The notes beneath the pieces are model-generated. The model had not been told where the DNA came from. It saw nothing but the letters and a program-made list of their open reading frames with translations, and did not search any database. A stretch of DNA of 61,242 bases from Ruminococcus sp. (GTDB taxonomy: Bacteria; Bacillota; Clostridia; Oscillospirales; Ruminococcaceae), in contig JAIDCY010000022.1 of the NCBI GenBank assembly GCA_029055625.1, positions 1 to 61,242 of the forward strand, written 5' to 3'. Numbering within the stretch: position 1 is the first letter of the stretch; every line of letters starts with the position of its first letter. The position numbers and the translations under genes were made by a program. Below are positions 9,839-19,008 of the stretch, piece by piece.

Positions 9839-9929
9839 TTTAATTATATCAGATACTGCCACGTTTTGTCAAGTTTTTTTCGACAGCGGAAACTTTTTTT
9901 TAAAGTCTCCGTTGCCGATAATGATTTTT

Positions 9930-11015
9930 TTATTCAGCCTGTTCACCGGTCTGAGTGCTGTTTTTTGATACCTCCGCAAATTCACCGTCAGGTACGCAGT
10001 TTACTACTTCAAGTGCGTTACTGTCATAATAGTACCATATTACAAGTGCGGCAAGTCCGGGGTTATCTTTCATGTTGATTGAAAATTCTACGGTATCTCC
10101 TTGTTGAGCGGTCAGATTATCGCCGTAAACAGCGTATCCGTTCATTGTGGAAGGGTCAACATTATCTGCCGGACCTTCACCTACCTTGATAGAACCGTTA
10201 AGAATTGTATCCGGATTTATAGTAACACCATCTATTGACGACAAATCGGGATTCAGTGAGATATTATATATTCCGTCGGGGGCATCTTCTTTTACTTTGA
10301 ACGTTACCTTTATTACAGAACCGTTGAATACAAAGTTTTCATTTTTTGAAATGTCAATCCACATTGCATACATACCTTTTGTATTCGATACGTATTCTGA
10401 AGTGGCTTCCGGTGCATTTGTAGGTGTCTGTTCCGGATTCTGATTATTTTCAGCTTCTGTACTCTCCGGATTCTGTGCGTTTTCGTCCGGTGTACTGTTT
10501 TCCGTATTGTTATTATCAGTAACGTTATCACCGGCGGTATTATTTACAGAGTTATCAGTTTCAGGCATAGCATTAGCTATTATCTTTACTTCCGTTACAG
10601 GCTGACCTACAGCATCCGTTACCGCCTCACCGTTTGCCTCGGTTACCGGTACAAATTCTGTTATAGGTTCTCCGGCTATATATGCAGTGGTTACCGGTTT
10701 AGCTGTTGTCTCCGCCTCGGATTCTTCTGTAGCCTTTGTAGGGTCAACGTGGTCTGCTTTTACAGGGTCATCAACGTTTATATCCACACCATCTATCGTC
10801 AAGCCTGTATCTTCGTCCTGACCGCCCCACTTGAACGGTACGGCGGTTATAGGTTCTATATCCTGCAACTGACTGCTTTCTCCGCTATTATTTGAATTCT
10901 TCAATGTACCGCTGTTATCACCGCTTTCGTCATTGCCCGCACAACCAGTAATCATTGTAAGTGATACACAAGCAAGTGAAACAATTGCGATAATTCTTTT
11001 CCTGAAATTATTCAT
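9930..11015 (-). CDS. Lipoprotein with cohesin-like halves in permuted order
   Basis: Residues 1-25 form a lipoprotein signal peptide with lipobox MITGC (Cys25), so the protein should be anchored on the outer face of the membrane. Residues 30-207 are low-complexity, rich in Thr, Asn, Glu and Pro, with repeated EP(I/V)TE-like elements. Residues 209-280 resemble the second half of a cohesin (VIKVTFKVKEDAPDGIYNISL, then NGSIKVGEG). Residues 293-350 resemble the first half (QQGDTVEFSINMKDNPGLAALVIWYYYDS). The order is reversed relative to a normal cohesin. It stands alone, downstream of the Ter operon and with a separate 5' region. The function is unknown; a scaffold-like or carbohydrate-related surface role is only a guess. 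Confidence 0.65.
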   Translation of the reverse strand: MNNFRKRIIAIVSLACVSLTMITGCAGNDESGDNSGTLKNSNNSGESSQLQDIEPITAVPFKWGGQDEDTGLTIDGVDINVDDPVKADHVDPTKATEESEAETTAKPVTTAYIAGEPITEFVPVTEANGEAVTDAVGQPVTEVKIIANAMPETDNSVNNTAGDNVTDNNNTENSTPDENAQNPESTEAENNQNPEQTPTNAPEATSEYVSNTKGMYAMWIDISKNENFVFNGSVIKVTFKVKEDAPDGIYNISLNPDLSSIDGVTINPDTILNGSIKVGEGPADNVDPSTMNGYAVYGDNLTAQQGDTVEFSINMKDNPGLAALVIWYYYDSNALEVVNCVPDGEFAEVSKNSTQTGEQAE

Positions 11016-11179
11016 ATTTTATTCCCTTTCGTAACAAAATTTGCTTCTTTTATAGGGCGTGAACCCTTTACCTTATAATAATTATACACAAACAATTACG
11101 ATTTGTCAAGGCAGTACATAAATTGTAATCATTTATTTAATAAAAAATCACTTCTTTAACATTATTCTGTCACAAAACA

Positions 11180-11221
11180 GGCACAGGACTAATTAAAAAA
11201 AAATCCCGTGCCGTATTTTTT
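11180..11221 (-). terminator. Possible terminator after the TerD operon
   Basis: GGCACAGGA (11180-11188) and TCCCGTGCC (11204-11212) form a 9-bp stem with one wobble pair. The U-tract on the minus-strand side is poor (TGTTTTG); the better T-run is on the plus-strand side. Confidence 0.45.
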
Positions 11222-11224
11222 GTA

Positions 11225-11812
11225 TTATCTGAATCTTTTTATAACGTCGTTCAGCCCTGCATCTGTCGTACCTTGTCCGATTGCGTTGAATTTCCATTCG
11301 TTGTTATGTTTATAGATTTCACCGAAAATCATAGCCATACTGCCGGAATAATCGTCCGTGAGACTGTAACGGCATATTTCAGTATTGTTTCTGTTATCTG
11401 CTATACGGATAAAAGCGTTCTGTATCATGCCGAAATGCTGTTTTCTTTCGACAGCCTGATAAATATTAACTACAAATACTATCCTGTCGACGTCCTGAGG
11501 CAATGCCGTAAGATTAACTATAATCTGTTCGTCGTCGCCGTCACCTGCTCCGGTGAGATTGTCGCCTTTATGTACCACGCTTCCGGAATCATGTTTCAGG
11601 TGTGCATAATATATAACGTCTTCTTTACAGGTAAGTATGCCGTTCCTTAACAGTACCGCAGAGGCATCACAGTCTATCGCTTTTTCTTTTCTCGCAAAAA
11701 AGCCCTTTTTCTTCTGTGCCTCGTCCCAGCCTAAACCAACCGTTACCGCTGAAAGTCCGGCACTCTCCTTTGAAAGACTTATTTTCTGCCCCTTTTTTAA
11801 ACTTACCGCCAT
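11225..11812 (-). CDS. TerD-family protein, divergent copy (third in order)
   Basis: TerD proteins are calcium-binding beta-sandwich proteins linked to tellurite, phage and membrane stress. This 195-aa copy keeps the family core: [51 protein letters not shown] with the acidic metal-binding residues, and NAFIRI. Two things set it apart from its neighbours: an insertion of basic residues after GLGWD, and a C-terminus ending GLNDVIKRFR instead of GGLAALC. It directly abuts the previous terD with no gap and is the last gene of the operon. Confidence 0.93.
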   Translation of the reverse strand: MAVSLKKGQKISLSKESAGLSAVTVGLGWDEAQKKKGFFARKEKAIDCDASAVLLRNGILTCKEDVIYYAHLKHDSGSVVHKGDNLTGAGDGDDEQIIVNLTALPQDVDRIVFVVNIYQAVERKQHFGMIQNAFIRIADNRNNTEICRYSLTDDYSGSMAMIFGEIYKHNNEWKFNAIGQGTTDAGLNDVIKRFR

Positions 11813-12394
11813 TTACTCTACTTCTACCCCATAAGCTCCGCACAGTGCAGCAAGTCCGCCCTGATAGCCACTGCCGATAGCGTTGAATTTCCACTCGTCA
11901 CCGTGTTTATAGAGTTCGCCGAATACTACCGCTGTCTCGATTGAAAAATCTTCCTCAAGGTCATATCTCAGAATCTCTTCTCCTGTTTCTTCGTTGTAAA
12001 TACGTATGAATGAATTATTTACCTGTCCGAAATTCTGCTTTCTTTCCTCCGCCTCGTGTATTGTAACGGTAATATCAATCTTTGTTATCTCCGAAGGTAT
12101 CGCTGACAAGTCAATTTTTATCTGTTCGTCGTCGCCGTCACCTGCACCGGTGAGGTTATCGCCCATATGTTCAACTGCTCCTGAATCGTGTTTCAGATTT
12201 CCGTAAAATACAAAGTCTTCCTGTTTAGAAACCTTTCCGGACTCCGTAAGCAGAAATGCACATGAATCAAGGTCGAATGCTGAACCGGTATCAAATGCAT
12301 TCACATCCCAGCCAAGACCTACTACAACCTTTTTCAGTCCCGGATTACTCTTCGTGAGACTTATTTTCTGTCCCTTACTTAAATTTACTGGCAT
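11813..12394 (-). CDS. TerD-family protein (second in order)
   Basis: The 193-aa protein has [58 protein letters not shown] and the C-terminal GGLAALC. The frame is open to 12496, but ATG 12394 is preceded by a GGAG site and matches the start of the neighbouring TerD protein, so I trimmed it. It is close in sequence to the copy at 12415-12996, consistent with tandem duplication. It resembles YceD/YceE of the B. subtilis yce operon. Confidence 0.94.
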   Translation of the reverse strand: MPVNLSKGQKISLTKSNPGLKKVVVGLGWDVNAFDTGSAFDLDSCAFLLTESGKVSKQEDFVFYGNLKHDSGAVEHMGDNLTGAGDGDDEQIKIDLSAIPSEITKIDITVTIHEAEERKQNFGQVNNSFIRIYNEETGEEILRYDLEEDFSIETAVVFGELYKHGDEWKFNAIGSGYQGGLAALCGAYGVEVE

Positions 12395-12414
12395 TTTTTT
12401 AAATCTCCTTTTTA

Positions 12415-12996
12415 TTATTCGGCATCTAAGCCGTAATGTCCGCATAACGCAGCAAGTCCGCCCTGAAATCCGCTTCCGATTGCGTTGAACTTCCATTCAC
12501 CGTTATGCTTATAGAGTTCGCCGACTACTACCGCTGTTTCTATTGAAAAGTCTTCGCCTAAATCGTATCTGATAAGCTCTTCTCCTGTGTCAATGTTAAC
12601 GATACGTATATATGCGTTCGATACCTGACCGAAATTCTGCCTTCTTACGTCAGCGTCGTATATCGTTACCGTAAATGCGACTTTCTCAATGTCCTGTGGC
12701 ATTTCTGAAAGATTTATCTGTATCTGTTCATCATCACCTTCACCCTCACCGGTGAGGTTATCACCCATGTGTTCAACTGCGCCTGAATCGTGTTTCAGGT
12801 TTCCGTAGAAAATGAAATCTGTATCCTTCTGACACTTTCCGTTTGCACCTGCCATGAATGCGGCGGCGTCAAGGTCAAACGCTGCCCCTGAATCGAAAAC
12901 ATTTACGTCCCAGCCGAGACCTACCATTATATTCTTCAGTCCCGGATTTGTTTTTGTAAGGTCTATTTTCTGACCTTTTGAAAGATTAATCGGCAT
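12415..12996 (-). CDS. TerD-family protein (first in order)
   Basis: The 193-aa protein has [60 protein letters not shown] with clustered Asp/Glu for calcium, and a GGLAALCG C-terminus. It is strongly similar over its whole length to the next gene. It lies 20 bp from both telA (upstream) and the second terD (downstream), with a GGAGG-type site before the ATG. The biochemical role of TerD is still uncertain. Here it belongs to a set with TelA and a YceG-like protein, as in Bacillus yceCDEFGH, but no terC-like membrane gene is present. Confidence 0.94.
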   Translation of the reverse strand: MPINLSKGQKIDLTKTNPGLKNIMVGLGWDVNVFDSGAAFDLDAAAFMAGANGKCQKDTDFIFYGNLKHDSGAVEHMGDNLTGEGEGDDEQIQINLSEMPQDIEKVAFTVTIYDADVRRQNFGQVSNAYIRIVNIDTGEELIRYDLGEDFSIETAVVVGELYKHNGEWKFNAIGSGFQGGLAALCGHYGLDAE

Positions 12997-13016
12997 TTTT
13001 TTATATCCTCCTGTTA

Positions 13017-14177
13017 TTATTTCTTAGGCATACTATACCTTTTATTATATTCCTGCTTGATAGCTTCAAGTCTTACCTTGTCGTCGTTACGCTGTCTGCG
13101 TGCGTCTTCCTGAATCTGTCGGGTTTCGTCGATACCTGTCATGATTGTTGACCATGTTTTCTCTAACGTCTCTATCTTTATTGAACTGCCGGAAGCCATT
13201 CTTGCTATCATTTTAGACTGTTCCACAGTATTCTGTGCGTTTTTGATTAACATTTCATTTGTTTTCTCGTCGAGTGCCGACATAGCTTCCGCCTGAATCT
13301 TCTGACGTTTTAACATCATAGCCTGTGCGAGTGCCTGCTTGAATACTGGCAACGTTACGATAAATGCGGAGTTTATTTTTCTGACAAGGTTCATATTACT
13401 GAACGCCATCATTTTTATCATCGGTACGGACTGCATTGCGATACTCTCCGCCGTCCGTAAATCCTGTGTTCGCTGTTCAAGCATAGAAAGTGACTGTTCA
13501 AGGTTCTGTATCTCAAACTGGATAGAGTTATCACCGGTATTTGCCATATCCTGTCTTCTCTGTTCAAGATAAGCTTCAATCTCACGGCAACCCTGCTCAC
13601 CGGCGAGTATATACTTTACCAGTTTATGATAATATTCAACGTTTGCATTGAACATCTGGTCAAGTTTTCTGTTCGCCTGCTTTATCTCGTCCTCGTATTT
13701 CCTTAACTGTACGTATATTTTGTCTACTTCGTCGCCCATTGTATGATACTTCTTCAGTATCTTGTCAAGCTGTTTCTTTGCGTTTCCGAAAAGTTTCTTG
13801 AAGAATCCGGGGTCTTCCTTGATTTCCTCAATGTCAAACTGTCCCATTATTTTGGCGAGTGCACTTAACATCTCTCCGGAATCGTTAATCTGTGTCATGC
13901 TCATACTGTTTAGTACGACGTCGGAAGCCTTGGAAATCTCGTCGGCAGCGTCCGCACCGAATGATACAATTGTTGTCAAATCGTCAAGGACTATCTGACT
14001 TGCTAACCTGTCGACCTCCTCCGAACCTACTAACTGATTATTCATCTGGTTTCTGTCCGCTACAATGTCGTACTGCTGTACTACCTCCACTTCCGGCTGT
14101 ACCTGTGCAACCGGAGCAGGTGCGATTACCTCATTTTCGGTAGTCTGTGGCTTTGCTCTCGAAAGGTCTATACCCAT
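13017..14177 (-). CDS. TelA/KlaA-family toxic anion resistance protein
   Basis: The protein is soluble, highly helical and lacks membrane segments. Conserved TelA features include [34 protein letters not shown], the long central coiled coil, and the C-terminal [29 protein letters not shown] chose ATG 14177 because AAGAGGTG sits 7 nt upstream; an ATG at 14195 also exists. In B. subtilis the equivalent is YceH. TelA proteins are linked to tellurite and cell-envelope antibiotic tolerance, but the mechanism is unclear. Its position between the yceG-like gene and the terD genes matches the Bacillus yce operon. Confidence 0.93.
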   Translation of the reverse strand: MGIDLSRAKPQTTENEVIAPAPVAQVQPEVEVVQQYDIVADRNQMNNQLVGSEEVDRLASQIVLDDLTTIVSFGADAADEISKASDVVLNSMSMTQINDSGEMLSALAKIMGQFDIEEIKEDPGFFKKLFGNAKKQLDKILKKYHTMGDEVDKIYVQLRKYEDEIKQANRKLDQMFNANVEYYHKLVKYILAGEQGCREIEAYLEQRRQDMANTGDNSIQFEIQNLEQSLSMLEQRTQDLRTAESIAMQSVPMIKMMAFSNMNLVRKINSAFIVTLPVFKQALAQAMMLKRQKIQAEAMSALDEKTNEMLIKNAQNTVEQSKMIARMASGSSIKIETLEKTWSTIMTGIDETRQIQEDARRQRNDDKVRLEAIKQEYNKRYSMPKK

Positions 14178-14196
14178 TTCAAAACACCTCTTCATC

Positions 14197-16548
14197 TTAA
14201 TATTTTTTTCTGCCCCATGGCAGGCGTATACGTGAAAAATCAGGTATCTTCATGTCGTATAAATACGTCCCTATCTGATGTTCACTTATTATTGACCGGC
14301 TATAATAATTTTCAATGTTATTATATCCGGTGGGTATCATGAATAAAACGTCAAATCCTACCATACTGAGAAATTCAAGCGTTATCGCCTGCTCCTGAGT
14401 TATAGTATTATCTCCCGTATTTATATATATTATTTTCGGATTCTTTTTGGTAAAATCGAAATTCTGTAGCTTCCTTATTATGTCCTTGTCAAGATTCAGT
14501 ATTGTTGATATTATTTTATATTCCATACCGTTTTCAAAAGTACCGGTTATTATCCGGCTTTCTATAAGCATCTGCAACTTGTCAAATATATGATTCTGCA
14601 TCTCCTCACGCAGTACCTTATACTTATATTCCGGACTGTTCTTTATCGCTGTACGTTGAAGTGTACCGTTTTTCCAGTATGCTACAGCGTTCTGTGTGGT
14701 ACTTTCCGCCGGTGTACCGTTATTACGTAAACTATTGGCGGAATACGGATTCATTCCACCACCCAGTGAATAAGGATTTATACTGCCTAATGTACGTCCA
14801 AGTGCGTTATACGGATTCGCATTTACCTGACGTGTGAAATTCGTTGACTTTCCGTTTATTATAATAGTATCGTCGGTATTCAGTTTCTTTATATACTGCC
14901 AGTAAGCCTTCTGATTTCCCTCTTTCACTCCCGATACTTTCGCAAAAAATACCGGTATTATTACTTCTCCGTTATCTGTTGAAAAATTCGGTCTGTATTT
15001 AGGTTCTTCGTTCCATAGAATTTCTATCTCTTCAAACATAGTGTCAAGTACTATCGCCGACGCTTTCGTGTACTGGTGATTTCTGTATATTCCGGTATCG
15101 TTATACAACAGCGTATCAAGTTCACGCTCTGCATGATATGCAACCGTTCCGGCTCGCATGGATACGCCGTCAGGGAAAGTTTCTATATTCAAATATTCTG
15201 CATAAGTAAATACTTTACACATTTCACTGAATGTCATAAAAATGCTATCCATAGCCGGATTGAGTACTACTACATCTACCGGCATTTTCGACAGTATTTC
15301 AAGAAATGCTGTCCGTGCTTCATCGTCTACCTTACAGTTGAACAGTACGAAACACGGTATATTATCCGCTTTCCAGTCGGAAAACAGTTTCTTCTGCCAT
15401 CTCTTTATCCAGCATATTACGTATACGCATATATTGATAAACTTATTTATCGAACAATCAACCGCATACTTCGGCATTATCTGTGAAAACTGATAACGTA
15501 AAGTCTGTTGTAATGAACTGTCGGGCAGGTTTATATTCCGTGCAAGTCCCGTTACCGCCATAACCGGCGTACTGTAGTTACTGCGGACTATATCGGAAAT
15601 CTCGTCGTATGTGGGTTCTGCTATCTCCTTATTTAATATTATCAGTTCCCTTTTCTGATTATTTATACCATTCCGGAAAGTTATAAGTTCGTTGACGTAC
15701 TCTGAACGACTATATACGCCGTTCAGCTGATAGAATATATTACAGATTTTGTTATCCTGTCCACGCTGTCCGGAATTAATCAGAACATCATTTAACCCGT
15801 TGCCGACCGTCCACGTATTAGTCACAACTTCATGAGCAGGTCTGTCACCGCATACACTGACGGCGTTCATTTTATCTGATACCGTCTGCTGTAACTTCTT
15901 TATCGAAAAATCCGCCGGGAATGATATACCGTTTTCCGTCCATATATCAGAAATTTCTGAATCAGGGTCAAAATTACTGTACTGTATATCTCCGTTTGTC
16001 TGTACAAGTACTATATCACACCCTGCCGTTGACAGCATTGACAGTAACATCAGTTCGTAATGGCTTCCTATACCGTTACACAGTATTTTCGGTATCTCGT
16101 TCTCACCAAGTCTGCTTGTGAGGCTCTCGAATCTGTAGTACAGCCAGCACATGAACTTTATATACGCATTTTTCAGTATGTTCTGATTCTTTCCCTTACT
16201 CGCAAGCTCTGCTATTGTATCATACATTGAACGGCTTATTTCATTACGTTGTATAGCGTTCATACGTGGCAACCATTTCTGAAGTGATGTCATTATAAAC
16301 TGTCTGTCCAGCATGAACCTATCACCCATCATCTCGTGATAGTACGCTATATGGTTCTGGTCTACTGCCGGAATACGTCCATCTATTATTACGCCGTTTT
16401 TCCTTGCGAGTTCGTAATATCTGCACAGAAAATCCCATATACCGTCACTGTATGAATTTATTCTGTAAAAAAATACGTTGTTTCCGTTTCTCTGATTCAG
16501 ATTCAAAAAATAGCTATCAAGTGAATCCGTCCTGATATGCTGAAACAT
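14197..16548 (-). CDS. YceG-like protein of Ter operons (putative component of toxic anion resistance)
   Basis: This 783-aa protein matches, by its position and general character, the large YceG-type proteins that accompany TelA and TerD in Bacillus. Distinctive stretches are IIDGRIPAVDQNHIAYYHEMMGD, ILCNGIGSHYELMLLSMLSTAGCDIVLV and, near the C-terminus, FDFTKKNPKIIYINTGDNTITQEQAITLEFLSMVGFDVLFMIPTG. The two latter segments resemble each other and suggest two related Rossmann-like or glycosyltransferase-like halves, though that is inference. There is no signal peptide or clear membrane segment. The gene is 9 bp from the rhomboid gene and 19 bp from telA. The function is unknown. Confidence 0.8.
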   Translation of the reverse strand: MFQHIRTDSLDSYFLNLNQRNGNNVFFYRINSYSDGIWDFLCRYYELARKNGVIIDGRIPAVDQNHIAYYHEMMGDRFMLDRQFIMTSLQKWLPRMNAIQRNEISRSMYDTIAELASKGKNQNILKNAYIKFMCWLYYRFESLTSRLGENEIPKILCNGIGSHYELMLLSMLSTAGCDIVLVQTNGDIQYSNFDPDSEISDIWTENGISFPADFSIKKLQQTVSDKMNAVSVCGDRPAHEVVTNTWTVGNGLNDVLINSGQRGQDNKICNIFYQLNGVYSRSEYVNELITFRNGINNQKRELIILNKEIAEPTYDEISDIVRSNYSTPVMAVTGLARNINLPDSSLQQTLRYQFSQIMPKYAVDCSINKFINICVYVICWIKRWQKKLFSDWKADNIPCFVLFNCKVDDEARTAFLEILSKMPVDVVVLNPAMDSIFMTFSEMCKVFTYAEYLNIETFPDGVSMRAGTVAYHAERELDTLLYNDTGIYRNHQYTKASAIVLDTMFEEIEILWNEEPKYRPNFSTDNGEVIIPVFFAKVSGVKEGNQKAYWQYIKKLNTDDTIIINGKSTNFTRQVNANPYNALGRTLGSINPYSLGGGMNPYSANSLRNNGTPAESTTQNAVAYWKNGTLQRTAIKNSPEYKYKVLREEMQNHIFDKLQMLIESRIITGTFENGMEYKIISTILNLDKDIIRKLQNFDFTKKNPKIIYINTGDNTITQEQAITLEFLSMVGFDVLFMIPTGYNNIENYYSRSIISEHQIGTYLYDMKIPDFSRIRLPWGRKKY

Positions 16549-16557
16549 TTTTCCGTT

Positions 16558-17139
16558 TCACCTCTTGTATTTATTTTCCACAAAACCAAATACTGACCCG
16601 ATAAGTCCGCCGATTATATGTGTGAGTTCCGAAATGTTGTTATCCGTGAAAATTCCGTTATATATCTGCTGTCCTATGTATATTACCGCAACCAGCAAGA
16701 ACGTCAACGGAATTTTTCCGTCCTGAAAGCCTGTAAATGATGATAACAATATAAATGCAAACACTATACCGCTTGCACCTAACAGTGCGACGTGCGGGAA
16801 AAATATAAAGTTAATCAGACCGGTGACAAGTGCGGTTATCGCTATTATCATTATCATATCGGTTTTTCCGTACTTCTCTTCAAGTAACGGTCCGAGTAAC
16901 AGAATATACGTCATATTCCCGACCAAATGCCCCCAGTCAGCGTGACCGAATATATGCCCGAAAAATCGTATATACGTAAGCGGACTGACCAGTGACGAAC
17001 GGTAAACACTGAATACCATTCGATTACTCGCACCGTGTGTTATGCCGTCGAGAAACAACGCTATCAGGCATATTATACTAAATCCCAGTACTACCGGTGA
17101 ATTATACGATATTTTTAAACCTTTTCTGTTTTTACTCAT
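16558..17139 (-). CDS. Rhomboid-family intramembrane serine protease
   Basis: Around six membrane helices are visible. The catalytic serine is in GASG within a helix, and the partner histidine is in ELTHIIGG. The HADWGHLVGNMTYILLLGPLLEEKYG segment is the typical rhomboid HxxxxHxxxN-like loop region. I chose ATG 17139 (193 aa) over 17160 because GAGGG lies about 10 nt upstream. It is the first gene after an internal promoter (17183-17212), so it leads the yceG-telA-terD unit. A membrane protease in a Ter cluster could release or activate a membrane sensor, but no substrate is evident. Confidence 0.88.
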   Translation of the reverse strand: MSKNRKGLKISYNSPVVLGFSIICLIALFLDGITHGASNRMVFSVYRSSLVSPLTYIRFFGHIFGHADWGHLVGNMTYILLLGPLLEEKYGKTDMIMIIAITALVTGLINFIFFPHVALLGASGIVFAFILLSSFTGFQDGKIPLTFLLVAVIYIGQQIYNGIFTDNNISELTHIIGGLIGSVFGFVENKYKR

Positions 17140-17182
17140 ACATTTTTCCCTCACCGTCATGATTGGTAATCTAATTCATTAA

Positions 17183-17212
17183 ATTATAACATATTTATAC
17201 AGTATATGTCAA
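17183..17212 (-). promoter_or_regulatory. Internal promoter for rhomboid-yceG-telA-terD genes
   Basis: TTGACA (17207-17212, minus) and TATAAT (17183-17188) with an 18-bp spacer, in the 79-bp gap between the McrC-like and rhomboid genes. It suggests that the Ter part can be transcribed separately from the nuclease part. Confidence 0.75.
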
Positions 17213-17218
17213 GTATAT

Positions 17219-18994
17219 TTATGTGAAAAGTTCTGAAAATGCGTCTTTTATTACTTTGTTGTCGGTTGTATCCGCTCCCGAAAGGTTTATTATATACGCA
17301 AAAGGACTGACTGTTTTATTCAGTTTCTCCGATACGTCGTGCAGATTGCACATCTGGTTTTTATTCGTATCACGTCCGCACAGTATGTATAATCCGGCTA
17401 TATTATCCTCTTCCTCCAGCGGACTTACTGAAAACAGGTACTTATATACAAGTTCTACAAGGCGTTCATTTTCCGCCACCTGCATAGAACTGAATTTTGC
17501 GTCCATTATTACGTACTTTGATTTTCCGTCACGGGTTATCTTCAGGAGATAATCGGGCGTATATATATTTCCCTTGTTACCGCTCATCATGCTTGCGTAT
17601 CTGTTACGATACAACATTATATCGTTAGGTCTCGGCGGTGCTATCTCTCCGTATATTACCGGCTGAAAATATAACGTTATATCGCTTCCGTCGTTACCTC
17701 TGAAAAAAAACGTGTTATTACAGTAAGTGTTCTGATACATAGAACCTGTCTTCTTATACTCGTATCTTTCCGTCCTGCTTTCTATCAGTGTACATTTCAT
17801 TTCCTCACGTATCGTAACAAGCATCTTTATCAGGCAGTAATACTCATATATTATACTCGTCGTCTTCCGTGTGGAAATGAAACTCTGTAACAACTGACTT
17901 TTTGCGGTACTGTGTCCCTCGTCGTGACACCATTCATATATTTTCTGATACACTGTCCGGTAGGGCATTACAAGCCGGAAAGTATTTGTATATTCCGGCA
18001 TGAAATCTATATACATCTCCCTGACCCCGAATATTTTCTGATACCTATATAACAGTATCTGTAGTCTCTCCATACATTCTTCTATTGACATTGTACGGAT
18101 TCGATATATATATTTGGTTGACTCTATATAACTACCTTTTCTGTATGCGTTATCCTCACTTACATAATCTTTCAGTTCTTCAAGCCTTGAAATAAGCGTA
18201 TAAAGAAATCCTGTTATCACCCTGTTTTCGTAAACGTCATTAGTACAGACCGTTGACGATATAAGCGTATTTTCCGGCTGAAAATGTCTGTTACCGTATG
18301 TTATTCCTGTGTTGAAATCCACTTCATACAGTTCTTCCGGATGTGATGCGATATACTGTATCGTCTTGGGCGTTACGGAATCCAGCTTATAGAATTTCCC
18401 TACAACTTCTCCGGCAACCGCTCTTGTCTTAGGGGAGTTTTCAAAATATCCGGCAAAATGTTCGTATATCTCTATTACTTCTTCAATAAATTTCAACTTC
18501 GACTCTATTTTTATATCGTCATTATTGTCTGTGCTGTCGAAACTCACGTAATCCTCATAAAGATAATCATTTCCCTTATCGTAGATATAGTCTATCATCC
18601 GTATGATGTTCTTATACTGTGTATTATCCGTAACCATTATGGAAATACTGTCAGATACATAATAATCACCCGATATTCTGACCTTTATCTGTACTATCCC
18701 GAAACACTGCATGAAAATTTTTTTATAGTCCTTGGAATTTTTTTCCGTACTCTTTTCAAGTACAAACTGATAATCATTCTTTCCTGTCACAATCCGCTTT
18801 ATCGGTACGGTTTCATCATTTATACAGAAATCGGAAACATAATCTATACTTCCTTTCAATGTAAATGATGTATATTCATAATCATTGAAAACGTATATTT
18901 TTTTTTCCGGTGTGGTTGTATTCTCTTCCTCTTCCTTATGCAACGGTATCTTGACTGCCTCGTTATTCCCTTGTGCCTTCAATAATAATTCCAT
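17219..18994 (-). CDS. McrC-like DUF2357 protein with PD-(D/E)XK nuclease domain
   Basis: The C-terminal third carries a PD-(D/E)XK nuclease signature: TPDYLL around residue 490 (Asp) and KYVIMDAKFSS around 505 (Asp-x-Lys), with the strand spacing expected. The N-terminal two thirds (about residues 40-400) are a DUF2357-like region, which in related proteins links the nuclease to a McrB-type ATPase. I prefer ATG 18994 (591 aa), with AGGTG upstream, over a TTG at 19027 that would overlap the McrB-like gene by 19 bp. It directly follows that gene, as mcrC follows mcrB. It probably cuts DNA when activated by the ATPase. The residue numbers are estimates. Confidence 0.85.
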   Translation of the reverse strand: MELLLKAQGNNEAVKIPLHKEEEENTTTPEKKIYVFNDYEYTSFTLKGSIDYVSDFCINDETVPIKRIVTGKNDYQFVLEKSTEKNSKDYKKIFMQCFGIVQIKVRISGDYYVSDSISIMVTDNTQYKNIIRMIDYIYDKGNDYLYEDYVSFDSTDNNDDIKIESKLKFIEEVIEIYEHFAGYFENSPKTRAVAGEVVGKFYKLDSVTPKTIQYIASHPEELYEVDFNTGITYGNRHFQPENTLISSTVCTNDVYENRVITGFLYTLISRLEELKDYVSEDNAYRKGSYIESTKYIYRIRTMSIEECMERLQILLYRYQKIFGVREMYIDFMPEYTNTFRLVMPYRTVYQKIYEWCHDEGHSTAKSQLLQSFISTRKTTSIIYEYYCLIKMLVTIREEMKCTLIESRTERYEYKKTGSMYQNTYCNNTFFFRGNDGSDITLYFQPVIYGEIAPPRPNDIMLYRNRYASMMSGNKGNIYTPDYLLKITRDGKSKYVIMDAKFSSMQVAENERLVELVYKYLFSVSPLEEEDNIAGLYILCGRDTNKNQMCNLHDVSEKLNKTVSPFAYIINLSGADTTDNKVIKDAFSELFT

Positions 18995-19008
18995 AGCTTT
19001 ACACCTGC

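Noticed and set aside
9884-9920. Hairpin as terminator of the cohesin-like lipoprotein gene
   Set aside because: The stem has wobble pairs and no U-run in the minus direction.
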